Both the position numbers and the translations under genes were made by a program. A stretch of DNA of 36,362 bases, from positions 1-36,362 of the forward strand of contig NZ_FNEL01000010.1 in assembly GCF_900100125.1 (NCBI RefSeq), in the 5' to 3' direction. Position 1 is the first letter of the stretch, and each line of letters opens with the position of its first letter. The notes beneath the pieces were generated by a model. That model saw nothing but the letters and a program-made list of their open reading frames with translations, did no database searches and was not told the DNA's origin. Positions 5,094-13,211 of the stretch are shown piece by piece. The stretch comes from Dolosicoccus paucivorans. GTDB lineage: Bacteria > Bacillota > Bacilli > Lactobacillales > Aerococcaceae.

Positions 5094-5581
5094 GTATGAC
5101 ACTATACGATATGTCCCACGACTACCAAGAGCTTTTAAGCATGATGGAAGAAGGTGGAGTATCACCCGAAGTAATAGCTGATACCTTGGATTCGATCCGA
5201 GAGCCGATGGCGATTAAAGCAGAAAACATCGTAAAGATAATCCAACACCTCAATAACAACAACGAAATTATTAAAAAGGAAATTGATCGATTAAGAAGTA
5301 AGCAACAAGCCAACGCTAAACGAGCAGATGACTTAAAACAATACTTACGTGATTCGCTCGATTTACTGGAGGACCCACGGGTTAAAACTCCTCTGTTTAG
5401 TGTATGGGTGCAAAATAACCCACCAAGACTTGTGGTTAATAAGGAAGATAACATCCCTGATGACTTCTATGAGCCCCAAGCACCTAAACTAAACCGACAA
5501 GCATTAAAGGAGGCGATCGAAGAAGGAAATGAGATAGAAGGTGTTGAAATTCAACAATCACGAGGAGTGAGATTTAGATGA
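5090..5581 (+). CDS. Siphovirus Gp157-family protein
   Basis: A 163-aa protein with the Gp157 layout: an N-terminal helical region (MTLYDMSHDYQELLSMME), a long coiled-coil middle (IVKIIQHLNNNNEIIKKEI, RLRSKQQANAKRADDLKQYL), and a C-terminal segment that in this family reads FSVWVQNNPP...IPDDFY. Family members occur at the head of recombination/replication cassettes of Lactobacillales phages; the biochemical role is unsettled. It overlaps the downstream AAA ATPase by 4 bp. Confidence 0.85.
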   Translation: MSMTLYDMSHDYQELLSMMEEGGVSPEVIADTLDSIREPMAIKAENIVKIIQHLNNNNEIIKKEIDRLRSKQQANAKRADDLKQYLRDSLDLLEDPRVKTPLFSVWVQNNPPRLVVNKEDNIPDDFYEPQAPKLNRQALKEAIEEGNEIEGVEIQQSRGVRFR

Positions 5582-6255
5582 AAATCATATCTGCTAAAGA
5601 CATAGACAACAATGCGTCCACATACATTATTTATGCCAATCCAGGTGTAGGTAAGACGTCGTCCATTAAACACATTCCAGGAAAGACACTGTTGATTGAT
5701 ATTGATAAATCAAGTTCTGTTCTAGCAGGATCTGAAAACATCGATGTCCTATCAGTAGATACTTATAAAATTTGGGAGTCATGGATGGACCTTGTAACTT
5801 GGCTGCACGAACCAAAAAACATTAAAGACTATGACAATATCGTCATTGATAACGTGACCGAATTATTCCGTTCGATCCTGACCCAATTAGGACGTGAAGG
5901 TAAAAATAATCGAGTTCCAGGAATGGACGCTTACCAACGAACAGACTTTGTCATCATGGATAGTTTCAGAGCTTTGCAACGACTCCATAAGCGGTTAATT
6001 TTCACTGCATGGGAAACGAGCGACTTATGGACGAAACCTGATGGACAGACCGTTAACCGGGCTATGCCTGATATCCGTAAACCAATTCTCAATAACTTCT
6101 TAGGTTTAGCTGATGTCGTGGGTCGGTTAATCGTCACACGAGATGAGGAAGAAAAAGAACGTCGAGGTTTTATCTTACAACCGAGAGAAGATATCTATGC
6201 TAAGAACCGTTTAGATGATCGTAAAGGATGTAAGGTGGAGGAGCTAATTGTTTGA
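5578..6255 (+). CDS. AAA ATPase, Sak4-like recombination protein
   Basis: A 225-aa RecA-fold nucleotide-binding protein (AAA_24 type). Walker A is NPGVGKTS (residues 21-28) and Walker B-like NIVIDNVT is near residue 90. The order Gp157, this ATPase, SF2 helicase, DUF669 protein, primase is a standard Lactobacillales phage cassette, and in this position the ATPase is commonly regarded as a Sak4-like single-strand annealing or recombinase protein. That assignment rests on context and family memory. It overlaps the helicase start by 8 bp. Confidence 0.85.
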   Translation: MKIISAKDIDNNASTYIIYANPGVGKTSSIKHIPGKTLLIDIDKSSSVLAGSENIDVLSVDTYKIWESWMDLVTWLHEPKNIKDYDNIVIDNVTELFRSILTQLGREGKNNRVPGMDAYQRTDFVIMDSFRALQRLHKRLIFTAWETSDLWTKPDGQTVNRAMPDIRKPILNNFLGLADVVGRLIVTRDEEEKERRGFILQPREDIYAKNRLDDRKGCKVEELIV

Positions 6256-7642
6256 ACTTTTTCCACACCAACAGAAGTTAGTTGACCAAGCGCGTGACGA
6301 GATCGCAAAAGGCTCTCGTGGGGTAATGATTGTTAGTCCAGCGGGGAGCGGAAAGTCTGTTGTTATTGCTGAGATCGCACGATTAACAACACGAAATAAA
6401 AAACACGTTCTCTTTATTGTTCATCGTCAGGAGCTGGCTCAACAAATAGAAGAAAGTTTCGTAAAGCAAGATGTAGATATGGACTATGTCACTATTTACA
6501 CCGTGATACGTGCTAGAAACCGATTAGGCAACTTTCCAGAACCATCAGTCATCATCACAGATGAAACGCATCACTCGCGGGCGAACACCTACCGAGAAAT
6601 CTATGATCATTTCCCGGAATCTTTCCGCTTAGGATTTACTGCAACACCCTGGCGAATGAACGGGAAAGGCTTCACCGATATCTATGACACGATGATTGAA
6701 GGCGAGTCTGTTCAATGGCTTATTGACAATAACTATTTAGCACCTTTTAAGTATTATTCTATCGATTTAGTCAGTCATGAGAAGCTCAAGAGTTCATCAA
6801 CTGGTGATTATACGTCTGGATCAATAACTTCATCCTTATCCAAAAGTGTTTTTGGCGATATTGTAGAGCATTATAAAAAATTGGCAAATGGCAGAAAAGC
6901 CATTCTCTATGCGCACAACGTTGAATATTCTGAAAAAATCACTGAAGAATTCAACAAAAACAATATATCGGCCGCTCACGCTGATGCGAAAACACCAAAA
7001 AAAGAACGCGATACAATTATGCAGAGTTTTCGAGACGGAAAAATACAAGTGCTATGTAACGTTGACCTTATTTCAGAAGGGTTTAACGTGCCGGACTGCA
7101 GTTGCGTCATCTTAGTGCGTCCAACTAAAAGCTTAGTGCTACATATTCAACAGTCGATGCGGTCAATGCGGTATCAACCAAATAAAACAGCCGTCATCAT
7201 CGATCATGTAGGTAATTATATGACTCACGGACTCCCGTCTTCTGAACGCGAATGGACAATCGAAAGTAAAAACAAGAATAAAAATGATCTTAAAAATGTT
7301 ATGCCAACAAAAGAGTGTACGGACTGTTATATGGTTGTTTCTTCTGCGACAAGAGTTTGTCCAGGATGCGGGCATGAATTTACAGTTGAAAGTAGAGGTT
7401 TAGTAGATGAAGATGCTGAATTAAAGGAAATTGATCAACAAGCATTTGAAGCGGACTACCGGCTTATAACGATTAATCGAAAGCCCGTTGATCTGCTTCA
7501 AACGGTCGAAGAAATTTATATTGTAATGAAACTTAGAAACTATAAACCTGGGTGGGTTTATTTTCAAGCTAAAACGAAAGGAATACTCCCAGAATATTAC
7601 TCGCAAATTAGTCGGTTAAAAGACAAATATAAACACATATAA
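6248..7642 (+). CDS. SF2 DEAH-type helicase with zinc-finger motif
   Basis: A 464-aa helicase. Motif I is PAGSGKS (31-37), motif Ia HRQEL, motif II DETH (105-108), motif III TATP (131-134), and motif VI QQSMRSMR (301-308). A C-terminal CxxC...CxxC set (C357, C360, C371, C374) could bind zinc. The start is TTG 6248 with GGTGGAGG upstream, overlapping the ATPase gene. It would unwind DNA during phage replication or recombination. All core motifs are intact. Confidence 0.93.
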   Translation: MFELFPHQQKLVDQARDEIAKGSRGVMIVSPAGSGKSVVIAEIARLTTRNKKHVLFIVHRQELAQQIEESFVKQDVDMDYVTIYTVIRARNRLGNFPEPSVIITDETHHSRANTYREIYDHFPESFRLGFTATPWRMNGKGFTDIYDTMIEGESVQWLIDNNYLAPFKYYSIDLVSHEKLKSSSTGDYTSGSITSSLSKSVFGDIVEHYKKLANGRKAILYAHNVEYSEKITEEFNKNNISAAHADAKTPKKERDTIMQSFRDGKIQVLCNVDLISEGFNVPDCSCVILVRPTKSLVLHIQQSMRSMRYQPNKTAVIIDHVGNYMTHGLPSSEREWTIESKNKNKNDLKNVMPTKECTDCYMVVSSATRVCPGCGHEFTVESRGLVDEDAELKEIDQQAFEADYRLITINRKPVDLLQTVEEIYIVMKLRNYKPGWVYFQAKTKGILPEYYSQISRLKDKYKHI

Positions 7643-7657
7643 AAGGAGATATTAAAA

Positions 7658-8146
7658 ATGTTCAAAACAGATTATTCAAACTTAAATCAGACAGATTATA
7701 AACCCGTTCCAGAAGGTGAGTATGAAGTTATTATCCACAAAGTTGAGGAGCGCGTCAGTCAAACGGGTAATCGTGGTCTATCCATTCGCTTGGATATTCG
7801 TAGAGATTTAAAGCAAGTGCCCGAGCTAGCAGAAACAAACGGAAAATACGCAGGTCGTGTCGTTTTTGATAATCGCTGGCAGTCAAACGGAAAGTACAAT
7901 ACAGAGCATTTCATGTACTTATTACAAGCTGTCGGAGTGCCAGAAGGTACTGAAATTAAGTCGATGAACGACCTTTACCAAGCTATCGAAGGGAAACCTG
8001 TTCGAGTTTTTATTAAGAAAGAATATTCAGAATATCGTAAAGAAGAAGAGAATTCGATTGCTCCATGGGCATACAATCCAACGCGATTCTCAAATGTTCA
8101 AGTCGAATCCAATCCATTTGTGACCGAAGAAGATTTACCATTCTAG
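7658..8146 (+). CDS. DUF669 protein, probable ssDNA-binding protein
   Basis: A 162-aa protein with the DUF669 pattern (N-terminal NLNQTDYKPVPEGEYEV, a central beta-rich core with GLSIRLDIRRD). The C-terminus is acidic and ends TEEDLPF, very like the DDDIPF tip by which bacterial SSB recruits partner enzymes. Its place between helicase and primase fits a replication ssDNA-binding protein. The OB-fold role is inferred; the family is formally of unknown function. AAAGGAGA precedes the ATG. Confidence 0.85.
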   Translation: MFKTDYSNLNQTDYKPVPEGEYEVIIHKVEERVSQTGNRGLSIRLDIRRDLKQVPELAETNGKYAGRVVFDNRWQSNGKYNTEHFMYLLQAVGVPEGTEIKSMNDLYQAIEGKPVRVFIKKEYSEYRKEEENSIAPWAYNPTRFSNVQVESNPFVTEEDLPF

Positions 8147-8156
8147 GAGTGATTAA

Positions 8157-10454
8157 ATGCAATTTATACCAGAAGATTTAAAAAATCTTACTAACTGGTG
8201 TACCTGGAATTATGAAGTGGTTGGAAACAAAGAAACTAAAATTCCTTATAATCCAGTCACTGGAGAGCGAGCGCGGAGTAATGATCCGTCTACGTGGGTA
8301 AGTTTTGAAGAAGCCAGCACAGCGCATATGTGTGACGGTATAGGTTTCTTCTTTACCCCACCTTATATTGGGATTGACTTGGACAATGTAGGTGGCGATA
8401 TCGAACGCTATAAAGCCGGAGATATCACCGATAATATTGTCGCTGAATTTTATGAAGCTTTTAAATCCTATGGGGAGGTGTCCCCCAGCGGACAAGGTGT
8501 TCATATTATTACAAAAGGTAAAATCCCTGGCACTAGAAGACGTCGCAACAATGTTGAGATGTATCAAGAGGGTCGTTTCTTCACAATGACCGGTGACACA
8601 CTACGAAAATATTCCAAAGTAACACCAGCAAGCGATAATGAGCTTAAACGAATTTATAAAAAATATTTAGACAACTCAGATAATATTGTATACCCACGTT
8701 TTAAAGAGCCCACCTTTTCGCATAACTTATCGACAGCTGAGGTTGTTGAAAAGATACTGCAATCGAAACAGGCAAGCATGTTTAAAGTATTTATGAACGG
8801 GGGATGGGAAAGTTATTACAACAATGACCAAAGCGCGGCGGATTTAGCTTTTGCGAATCTGTTAGCTTTCTGGACAGCAAAAGATTATACCCAGATGGAT
8901 GAACTTTTCAGAAAATCTAGTTTATATCGTCCTAAATGGGATGAAAAGCGGGGAAAAGTAAGCTATGGCGAAATGACGTTAAATAAAGCCATCCACGATA
9001 CCAATCAAACATTTATACCCCCTCTTGAAAAACCAAAGTATTATTTTAGCGATGAATTTCATCAACCTGAGAGTAGCCCAAAGGAATATCCAAAAAGATC
9101 TTATGACGATACAGGGAACGCAGATCGACTAGATGACCGCTTTGGAGATATTATCTCATATATTTACGACTTTAAAAAATTCATGATCTATAACGGTCAA
9201 CATTGGCGAGAAGACGGAACTGGGGAGATACGTAAATTAATTGATTTAATGATCGAGGACATGAAGAACGAACCTATCCACGTAGCTGACCCGAACGACG
9301 AAGAGTTAGTAAAAGAAGCGGAGAAAGCTTTAAGAAAGCATATTAAAGATTCCCGCCAAACATCTAAAAAGAGAAACATTGTTGACGAAATGCAACACCG
9401 ACACTCACAGCTTCCGAACGACTTCGACAAGGATGATATGCTCGCTAATACACCCAACGGGGTATTGGATTTAACGTCTGGAGTGATACTTGAGCACGAT
9501 CCAAAATACATGATGTCAAAAATAACCGAAACAGAAATATCTGAATATGCTCCGGACATTTGGCTAGATTTCTTAAACGATATTTTTGATGGCGATAACG
9601 AAATGATTGATTTTATGCAACGTGCTTTAGGGTATTCGTTGACCGGCTCAACTAGAGAGCAAGTGATGTTCATCCTACATGGACGGGGTAGAAATGGTAA
9701 GTCTTTATTCGTTGAAACTGTGTCTGAAATATTGGGTGATTATTCCCGCACTATTCGCGCAAGTTCTTTAATGGCTAAAAAAGACAGTGGTGTTGGTGAT
9801 GACATTGCCGTCCTTCAAGGCGCACGATTTGTCACAAGCTCCGAACCGAACGAAGGCTTCCGGTTCGATGAAGGTTTGATTAAACAATTAACAGGCGGGG
9901 ATACCATCACTGCGCGGTTCTTATACGGTACGGACTTTGAGTTTGAACCAAAATTCAAGCTTTGGCTCACAACGAACCATAAGCCCTACGTCCGAGGTAC
10001 TGATGATGGAATATGGCGCAGATTGCTATTAGTTCCGTTTGAAGTGCAAATACCCGAAGATAAAGTCGATAAAGACTTAAAATATAAACTCCTTCGTGAA
10101 TCACCAGGGATACTCAATTGGATATTAGAAGGCGCTGTTAAATGGCAACGAGACGGTTTGAAAATTCCGAAGAAGATCATTGAACAATCTCAAGCGTATC
10201 GATTCGAAATGGACATTGTGGCGCAATTTATAGATGCAGAGTGTGTAACTGGAGAAAACTATTCAGTAAAAGCTAATGAATTATATAAAGCGTACATTCA
10301 ATGGGCAAACGAAAATGGGTATTACCGATTTAATCATACAGAATTTGGTCAAAAGATGGTTGAAAAGTTTGAGAGAAAACGCACAAAGAAAGGAAACTTA
10401 TATTCAGGGTTAGAGATTAAACAAAAATATCCAGGCTTAAAATCATTAAATTAG
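8157..10454 (+). CDS. Primase-helicase, P4/D5 family
   Basis: A 765-aa replication initiator. The N-terminal part has primase-polymerase-like motifs: IGIDLDN (acidic DxD), then SPSGQGVHII (SGxGxH type). The C-terminal part is a D5/SF3 helicase with Walker A GRGRNGKSLF near residue 510, preceded by the FMQRALGYSLTG signature and followed by a conserved WRRLLLVPF. It probably opens the origin, primes and unwinds. It is the largest early gene, followed directly by a repeat-rich non-coding region that is the likely origin. Confidence 0.93.
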   Translation: MQFIPEDLKNLTNWCTWNYEVVGNKETKIPYNPVTGERARSNDPSTWVSFEEASTAHMCDGIGFFFTPPYIGIDLDNVGGDIERYKAGDITDNIVAEFYEAFKSYGEVSPSGQGVHIITKGKIPGTRRRRNNVEMYQEGRFFTMTGDTLRKYSKVTPASDNELKRIYKKYLDNSDNIVYPRFKEPTFSHNLSTAEVVEKILQSKQASMFKVFMNGGWESYYNNDQSAADLAFANLLAFWTAKDYTQMDELFRKSSLYRPKWDEKRGKVSYGEMTLNKAIHDTNQTFIPPLEKPKYYFSDEFHQPESSPKEYPKRSYDDTGNADRLDDRFGDIISYIYDFKKFMIYNGQHWREDGTGEIRKLIDLMIEDMKNEPIHVADPNDEELVKEAEKALRKHIKDSRQTSKKRNIVDEMQHRHSQLPNDFDKDDMLANTPNGVLDLTSGVILEHDPKYMMSKITETEISEYAPDIWLDFLNDIFDGDNEMIDFMQRALGYSLTGSTREQVMFILHGRGRNGKSLFVETVSEILGDYSRTIRASSLMAKKDSGVGDDIAVLQGARFVTSSEPNEGFRFDEGLIKQLTGGDTITARFLYGTDFEFEPKFKLWLTTNHKPYVRGTDDGIWRRLLLVPFEVQIPEDKVDKDLKYKLLRESPGILNWILEGAVKWQRDGLKIPKKIIEQSQAYRFEMDIVAQFIDAECVTGENYSVKANELYKAYIQWANENGYYRFNHTEFGQKMVEKFERKRTKKGNLYSGLEIKQKYPGLKSLN

Positions 10455-10709
10455 TGTAGGGGTGTAGGCCATGGTGTATACCTAATTTTACATTTTGACC
10501 CCCTACAAACCGCTATATATCAATACTTATATTACTTTTTATCTTTTGGTGTATACCGAAGAGAAAATATAAATATATGGAAAAAAATAAAAAGAACTGT
10601 ATAGGAAATAAGTTTTCGAGGTGGTATACACCAATAATAAAAATAGTCTTAGAACCTTGATAATATCAAGGTTCTACCATGTGGGGGGGTATACACCACT
10701 GCCTACACC
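10454..10709. other. Candidate phage replication origin with mirror-symmetric repeats
   Basis: A non-coding block between primase-helicase and the VRR-NUC gene. GGTGTAGG (10461-10468) and GGTGTATACC (10473-10482, 10548-10557) occur in the left half. The reverse forms GGTATACACC (10623-10632, 10688-10697) and CCTACACC (10702-10709) occur in the right half. The 4-bp gap between the two outer elements is the same on both sides. The centre (about 10510-10620) is very AT-rich. Streptococcus thermophilus phage Sfi21 has its origin beside its primase gene, so origin function is likely; a regulatory role is the alternative. Confidence 0.6.
10651..10675. repeat. Perfect 12-bp inverted repeat with 1-nt centre
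   Basis: The left arm AGAACCTTGATA (10651-10662) and right arm TATCAAGGTTCT (10664-10675) are exact reverse complements around A10663. It lies inside the candidate origin. It could be a cruciform, an initiator binding site, or a transcription terminator, although no T-tract follows on either strand. Confidence 0.85.
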
Positions 10710-10721
10710 GAAGGAGGTCAC

Positions 10722-11042
10722 ATGAAAAAAACAGAAGCACATATTCAAAGTGAAATATTACTTGCCTTATCAAAACGCGGGCACAGGTTATGGCGAACGA
10801 ATGCCGGGAAAGTTAGAACCATTCAGGGGCATATTATTAAATTGATGCCAGAAGGCTTCCCGGATACGTGTGGATTTAGAAAAAGTGATGGTAAGTTCAT
10901 AGCGATTGAAGTGAAAACACCGAAAGGGAGATTATCGCCGGCGCAGAAACGTTTCGCTAAATTCGCTGAAAAACAGCCGATTATTTACGGTGTCGCACGC
11001 TCAGTTGAAGAAGCCATTGAAATTGTGGAAGAGAGGGATTAG
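10722..11042 (+). CDS. VRR-NUC domain nuclease
   Basis: A 106-aa PD-(D/E)XK-type nuclease. Motifs: E9 region (IQSEILLALSKRGHRLWR), D48 in EGFPDTCG, E63-x-K65 in IAIEVKTPKGR, and Q75 in SPAQKRF. Stand-alone VRR-NUC proteins of phages are structure-specific or nicking nucleases, and this gene sits right after the presumed origin as in many Firmicutes phages. AAGGAGG precedes the ATG. Length and all motifs are complete. Confidence 0.92.
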   Translation: MKKTEAHIQSEILLALSKRGHRLWRTNAGKVRTIQGHIIKLMPEGFPDTCGFRKSDGKFIAIEVKTPKGRLSPAQKRFAKFAEKQPIIYGVARSVEEAIEIVEERD

Positions 11043-11044
11043 AA

Positions 11045-11344
11045 ATGATTACATTTTTAGATAAAGATAAAATGACGCACGCAGAAATAGTTATTTTAAA
11101 AAGCCTTGATAAAAAATACAGTTTTATTAGTCGTAGCGTACTGACTAACGACCTGTTTATTTGGGAGCGTATGGAATCGCCTAACTACAGCGAGAGGTGT
11201 GTGACATCAACATCATCAGACTTACTGCCCTACCCTGGATTATTTTCTTATATCGAACCTGGAAAAATTTATAACCTGGCATTTATTGAGGGTAACGAAT
11301 ACAAGCGTTTTAACCGTGGAGGGATAAGCGGTGGAAGTGAATAA
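11045..11344 (+). CDS. Hypothetical phage protein
   Basis: A 99-aa protein of no family I recognise. It has no membrane helix and contains a WERMESPNYSERC segment and an ending GLFSYIEPGKIYNLAFIEG. It starts 2 bases after the nuclease stop with a GAGAGG site and overlaps the next gene by 14 bp, so it is part of the same transcript. Confidence 0.65.
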   Translation: MITFLDKDKMTHAEIVILKSLDKKYSFISRSVLTNDLFIWERMESPNYSERCVTSTSSDLLPYPGLFSYIEPGKIYNLAFIEGNEYKRFNRGGISGGSE

Positions 11345-11744
11345 AAAATTACTAGGCGAAGAAATCAAAAGAATACGCATTTCACGATTAGAATCACAGG
11401 AAGAATTTTCTCAAAAAATTAGAGAAATTACCCGCCTAAAAACCGGAAGAAGCGGAGTGTCAAAATGGGAAAAAGGTTACAATACCCCGAGCAAAAAAGC
11501 TTTAAAGGCGATCGCACAACTGGGGAATATGAGAGTGGAAAAATTGCTGGCTAATTCTGGTTTAAAAATTGTCATTCCAGAGGGCGCCTCTAATACACTG
11601 CCGGTGTTTTTAACAGAAGAAGAAAAGTTTGTTCTTCACAAAGAATTGCTGGAATTAACAGACAACGAAATTCACAAAAACTGGGAACGAAATCCTGAAC
11701 ACGTCGAGAAAGTACGACTGCTTGGCGAACAGTTGTTTGGGTAA
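11331..11744 (+). CDS. HTH XRE-family regulator
   Basis: A 137-aa protein with an N-terminal helix-turn-helix (about residues 7-60: GEEIKRIRISRLESQEEFSQ, then GRSGVSKWEKGYNTPSKKALK) and a helical C-terminal half. GTG 11331 is chosen as the start because GGAGGG lies 8 bases upstream. It probably regulates middle or late genes; the target is unknown. Its N-terminal helix-turn-helix is longer than in the CI or Cro proteins here, with an insertion before the recognition helix (REITRLKTGRS). Confidence 0.8.
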   Translation: MEVNKKLLGEEIKRIRISRLESQEEFSQKIREITRLKTGRSGVSKWEKGYNTPSKKALKAIAQLGNMRVEKLLANSGLKIVIPEGASNTLPVFLTEEEKFVLHKELLELTDNEIHKNWERNPEHVEKVRLLGEQLFG

Positions 11745-11761
11745 ATAGAAAGGTGATAAAA

Positions 11762-11998
11762 ATGATTGAAGTATATACAAAAGACGGTTGCTTTCCTTGC
11801 AAGTTTACTAAAGATTTTTTCGAGCAAAAGGGGATTCCATTTAAAGAAATAAAAATGACCGACGAATTAGCGGAAGAGTTGAAAGAAAGATACGGCATCA
11901 TGTCTGTTCCTTTTGTGAAACTTAGTGAAGATAATTACTGGACAGGGTTCAGACCCGATAGAATCGAGGAGATAGCTAATGAAGTCAACAACCAATAG
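11762..11998 (+). CDS. nrdH: NrdH-like glutaredoxin
   Basis: A 78-aa thioredoxin-fold redoxin. The active site is C10-F-P-C13 after MIEVYTKDG, with the cis-proline region SVPFVKL and a C-terminal helix. NrdH-type proteins donate electrons to ribonucleotide reductase, which suits a phage that must boost dNTP supply; CFPC differs from the more usual CVQC of NrdH. ATG 11762 is preferred over GTG 11753, which overlaps AAAGGTG. It overlaps the next gene by 20 bp. Confidence 0.88.
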   Translation: MIEVYTKDGCFPCKFTKDFFEQKGIPFKEIKMTDELAEELKERYGIMSVPFVKLSEDNYWTGFRPDRIEEIANEVNNQ

Positions 11999-12308
11999 AT
12001 TAAGTTTCATGGCGATCCTTATTATTGTACTACTCTTCGCCTATCTCGTGTTCATGGCAGTAGGTTTAGAGGATTCCGATGACATTCACTTGCAAACGAC
12101 AGAGCCAAAGATCGTTCAGTCATACACAATAACGAGGGGTGGGCGTTCAACCGTCATCGTGGAGGTATGGGAGATGGAATATAAGGGCGAGAAACTTCGC
12201 TCGATGCACTTTGAAAATACGGGTACAGCCAACAGCTTAAGTGATATTCGATTCATGTTAAGAGAATTGGAGCAAGATATTTATGAGTACAAAACCAGAG
12301 AAGATTAA
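11979..12308 (+). CDS. Membrane-anchored small protein
   Basis: A 109-aa protein with one N-terminal membrane helix (about residues 9-29, SFMAILIIVLLFAYLVFM) and a C-terminal domain expected outside or at the membrane (beta-like middle, helical end RFMLRELEQDIYEY). It may be an uncleaved signal anchor. The family is not recognised. It overlaps the redoxin gene at its start and the DUF3310 gene at its end (start codon 12283). Confidence 0.75.
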   Translation: MKSTTNRLSFMAILIIVLLFAYLVFMAVGLEDSDDIHLQTTEPKIVQSYTITRGGRSTVIVEVWEMEYKGEKLRSMHFENTGTANSLSDIRFMLRELEQDIYEYKTRED

Positions 12309-12533
12309 ACCTAGCTATTATCGCAACAATGGAACGGACTTAATCAAGATGTGGAGTCAACTCTTTTCGGTTGAAGGATTCAGAACGGCAATGAAGAGTC
12401 ACATCACAAAATATGTGGTGCGGTACGACAAAAAAATGGTATCGAAGATTTAGAAAAGGCAAAACATTATATTGAAAGGTTGATTGAATTTGAACATGAA
12501 CAGCTTGACGAAAGCAATCACACAATGGATTAG
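12283..12533 (+). pseudogene. DUF3310-like gene, frameshifted in an A7 run
   Basis: From ATG 12283 the first frame reads MSTKPEKIKPSYYRNNGTDL through RTAMKSHITKYVVRYDKK, then stops at 12451-12453. If one extra A is read in the A7 run (12430-12436) the sequence continues NGIEDLEKAKHYIERLIEFE to a stop at 12531-12533, restoring the typical DUF3310 pattern. Possible explanations are a true deletion, a sequencing error, or -1 recoding or transcriptional slippage. Function of the family is unknown. Confidence 0.75.
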
Positions 12534-12789
12534 AGCACGGAACATTCACACAGCTAAACCAGGTAAGCAATTCCTAAAAGTCATTGAAGAAGTAGGGGAA
12601 TTAGCAGAAGGAATGGCAAAAGGTAACATGAACGCTATTCAAGATGCAATTGGCGATATCTTTGTAACGCTGGTGTCATTATGCGAAACGTTAGATATTG
12701 ATATTACGGATTGTGTGGCACAAGCTTACGATGAAATTAAGGATCGTAAGGGGAGGCTAATTAACGGTGTCTTCGTGAAGGAGGAATAA
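12484..12789 (+). CDS. MazG-like nucleotide pyrophosphohydrolase
   Basis: About 97-101 aa, all-helical MazG fold with the metal-binding motifs EEVGELAEG and DAIGDIFVTL. Such enzymes hydrolyse NTPs or dNTPs to the monophosphate, and phage forms may modulate nucleotide pools or alarmones. The start could be TTG 12484, TTG 12490 or ATG 12496; MNSLTKAITQWIR from 12496 is the usual family N-terminus, while the GAAAGG site favours 12490. It overlaps the frameshifted DUF3310 gene. Confidence 0.88.
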   Translation: MNLNMNSLTKAITQWIRARNIHTAKPGKQFLKVIEEVGELAEGMAKGNMNAIQDAIGDIFVTLVSLCETLDIDITDCVAQAYDEIKDRKGRLINGVFVKEE

Positions 12790-12791
12790 CG

Positions 12792-12962
12792 GTGGAAAAA
12801 TTTATAGACCGAGTATTAGCAGCGCTTGTAACTTTAATGATATTTTTCTTAATCGGAATGGGTGTCATGACGTGGTTAGGCGCTTCGCTAAAAATAAAAG
12901 TGTTTTCTCTGGTGTTGCTGTTTCTCACGATGGGATTCATTGGTAAGGAGTTAGATCGATGA
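12792..12962 (+). CDS. 56-aa two-helix membrane protein
   Basis: The GTG start has AAGGAGG six bases upstream. The peptide has two hydrophobic helices (about residues 9-30, ALVTLMIFFLIGMGVMTWL; and 36-50, VFSLVLLFLTMGFIG) and a charged end. It overlaps the next gene by 4 bp (ATGA). No family recognised. Confidence 0.65.
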   Translation: MEKFIDRVLAALVTLMIFFLIGMGVMTWLGASLKIKVFSLVLLFLTMGFIGKELDR

Positions 12963-13198
12963 AAGTAACATGCATTTATGGGTTTGAATGGGATGGAGAT
13001 ATTGTCGCTGAACAAGACAATACGTTTATTATGGAATGTAAAGACACGGGTACACGGCATGTGGTCAGAAAAGAAGAATTAGGAGCGCCGGATAAACGAT
13101 ATCATTTCATTGAAAGAGAATTCCCGGAGCGGTTCAAGACAAAAGAAGATTTATTTGTGTATCAAAATCAAATGCAAGGGACGCTAATTTTCTTGTAA
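12959..13198 (+). CDS. Hypothetical phage protein
   Basis: A 79-aa soluble protein starting MKVTCIYGFEWDGDIVAEQD and ending NQMQGTLIFL. The sequence suggests a small beta-barrel followed by a helix, but no family is recognised. Translation is coupled to the upstream membrane protein by a 4-bp overlap. Confidence 0.65.
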   Translation: MKVTCIYGFEWDGDIVAEQDNTFIMECKDTGTRHVVRKEELGAPDKRYHFIEREFPERFKTKEDLFVYQNQMQGTLIFL

Positions 13199-13211
13199 AG
13201 GAGCTGATTGT

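Noticed and set aside
6888..7115. 75-codon plus-strand frame within the helicase gene
   Set aside because: Alternate frame of a conserved helicase region, no independent start signal.
8178..8567. Long minus-strand open frame inside the primase gene
   Set aside because: It is a shadow of the strongly supported primase-helicase gene, without a ribosome site or recognisable protein.
9197..9673. 158-codon minus-strand frame inside the primase gene
   Set aside because: Ser/Ile-rich low-complexity translation opposite a well-supported gene; a shadow frame.
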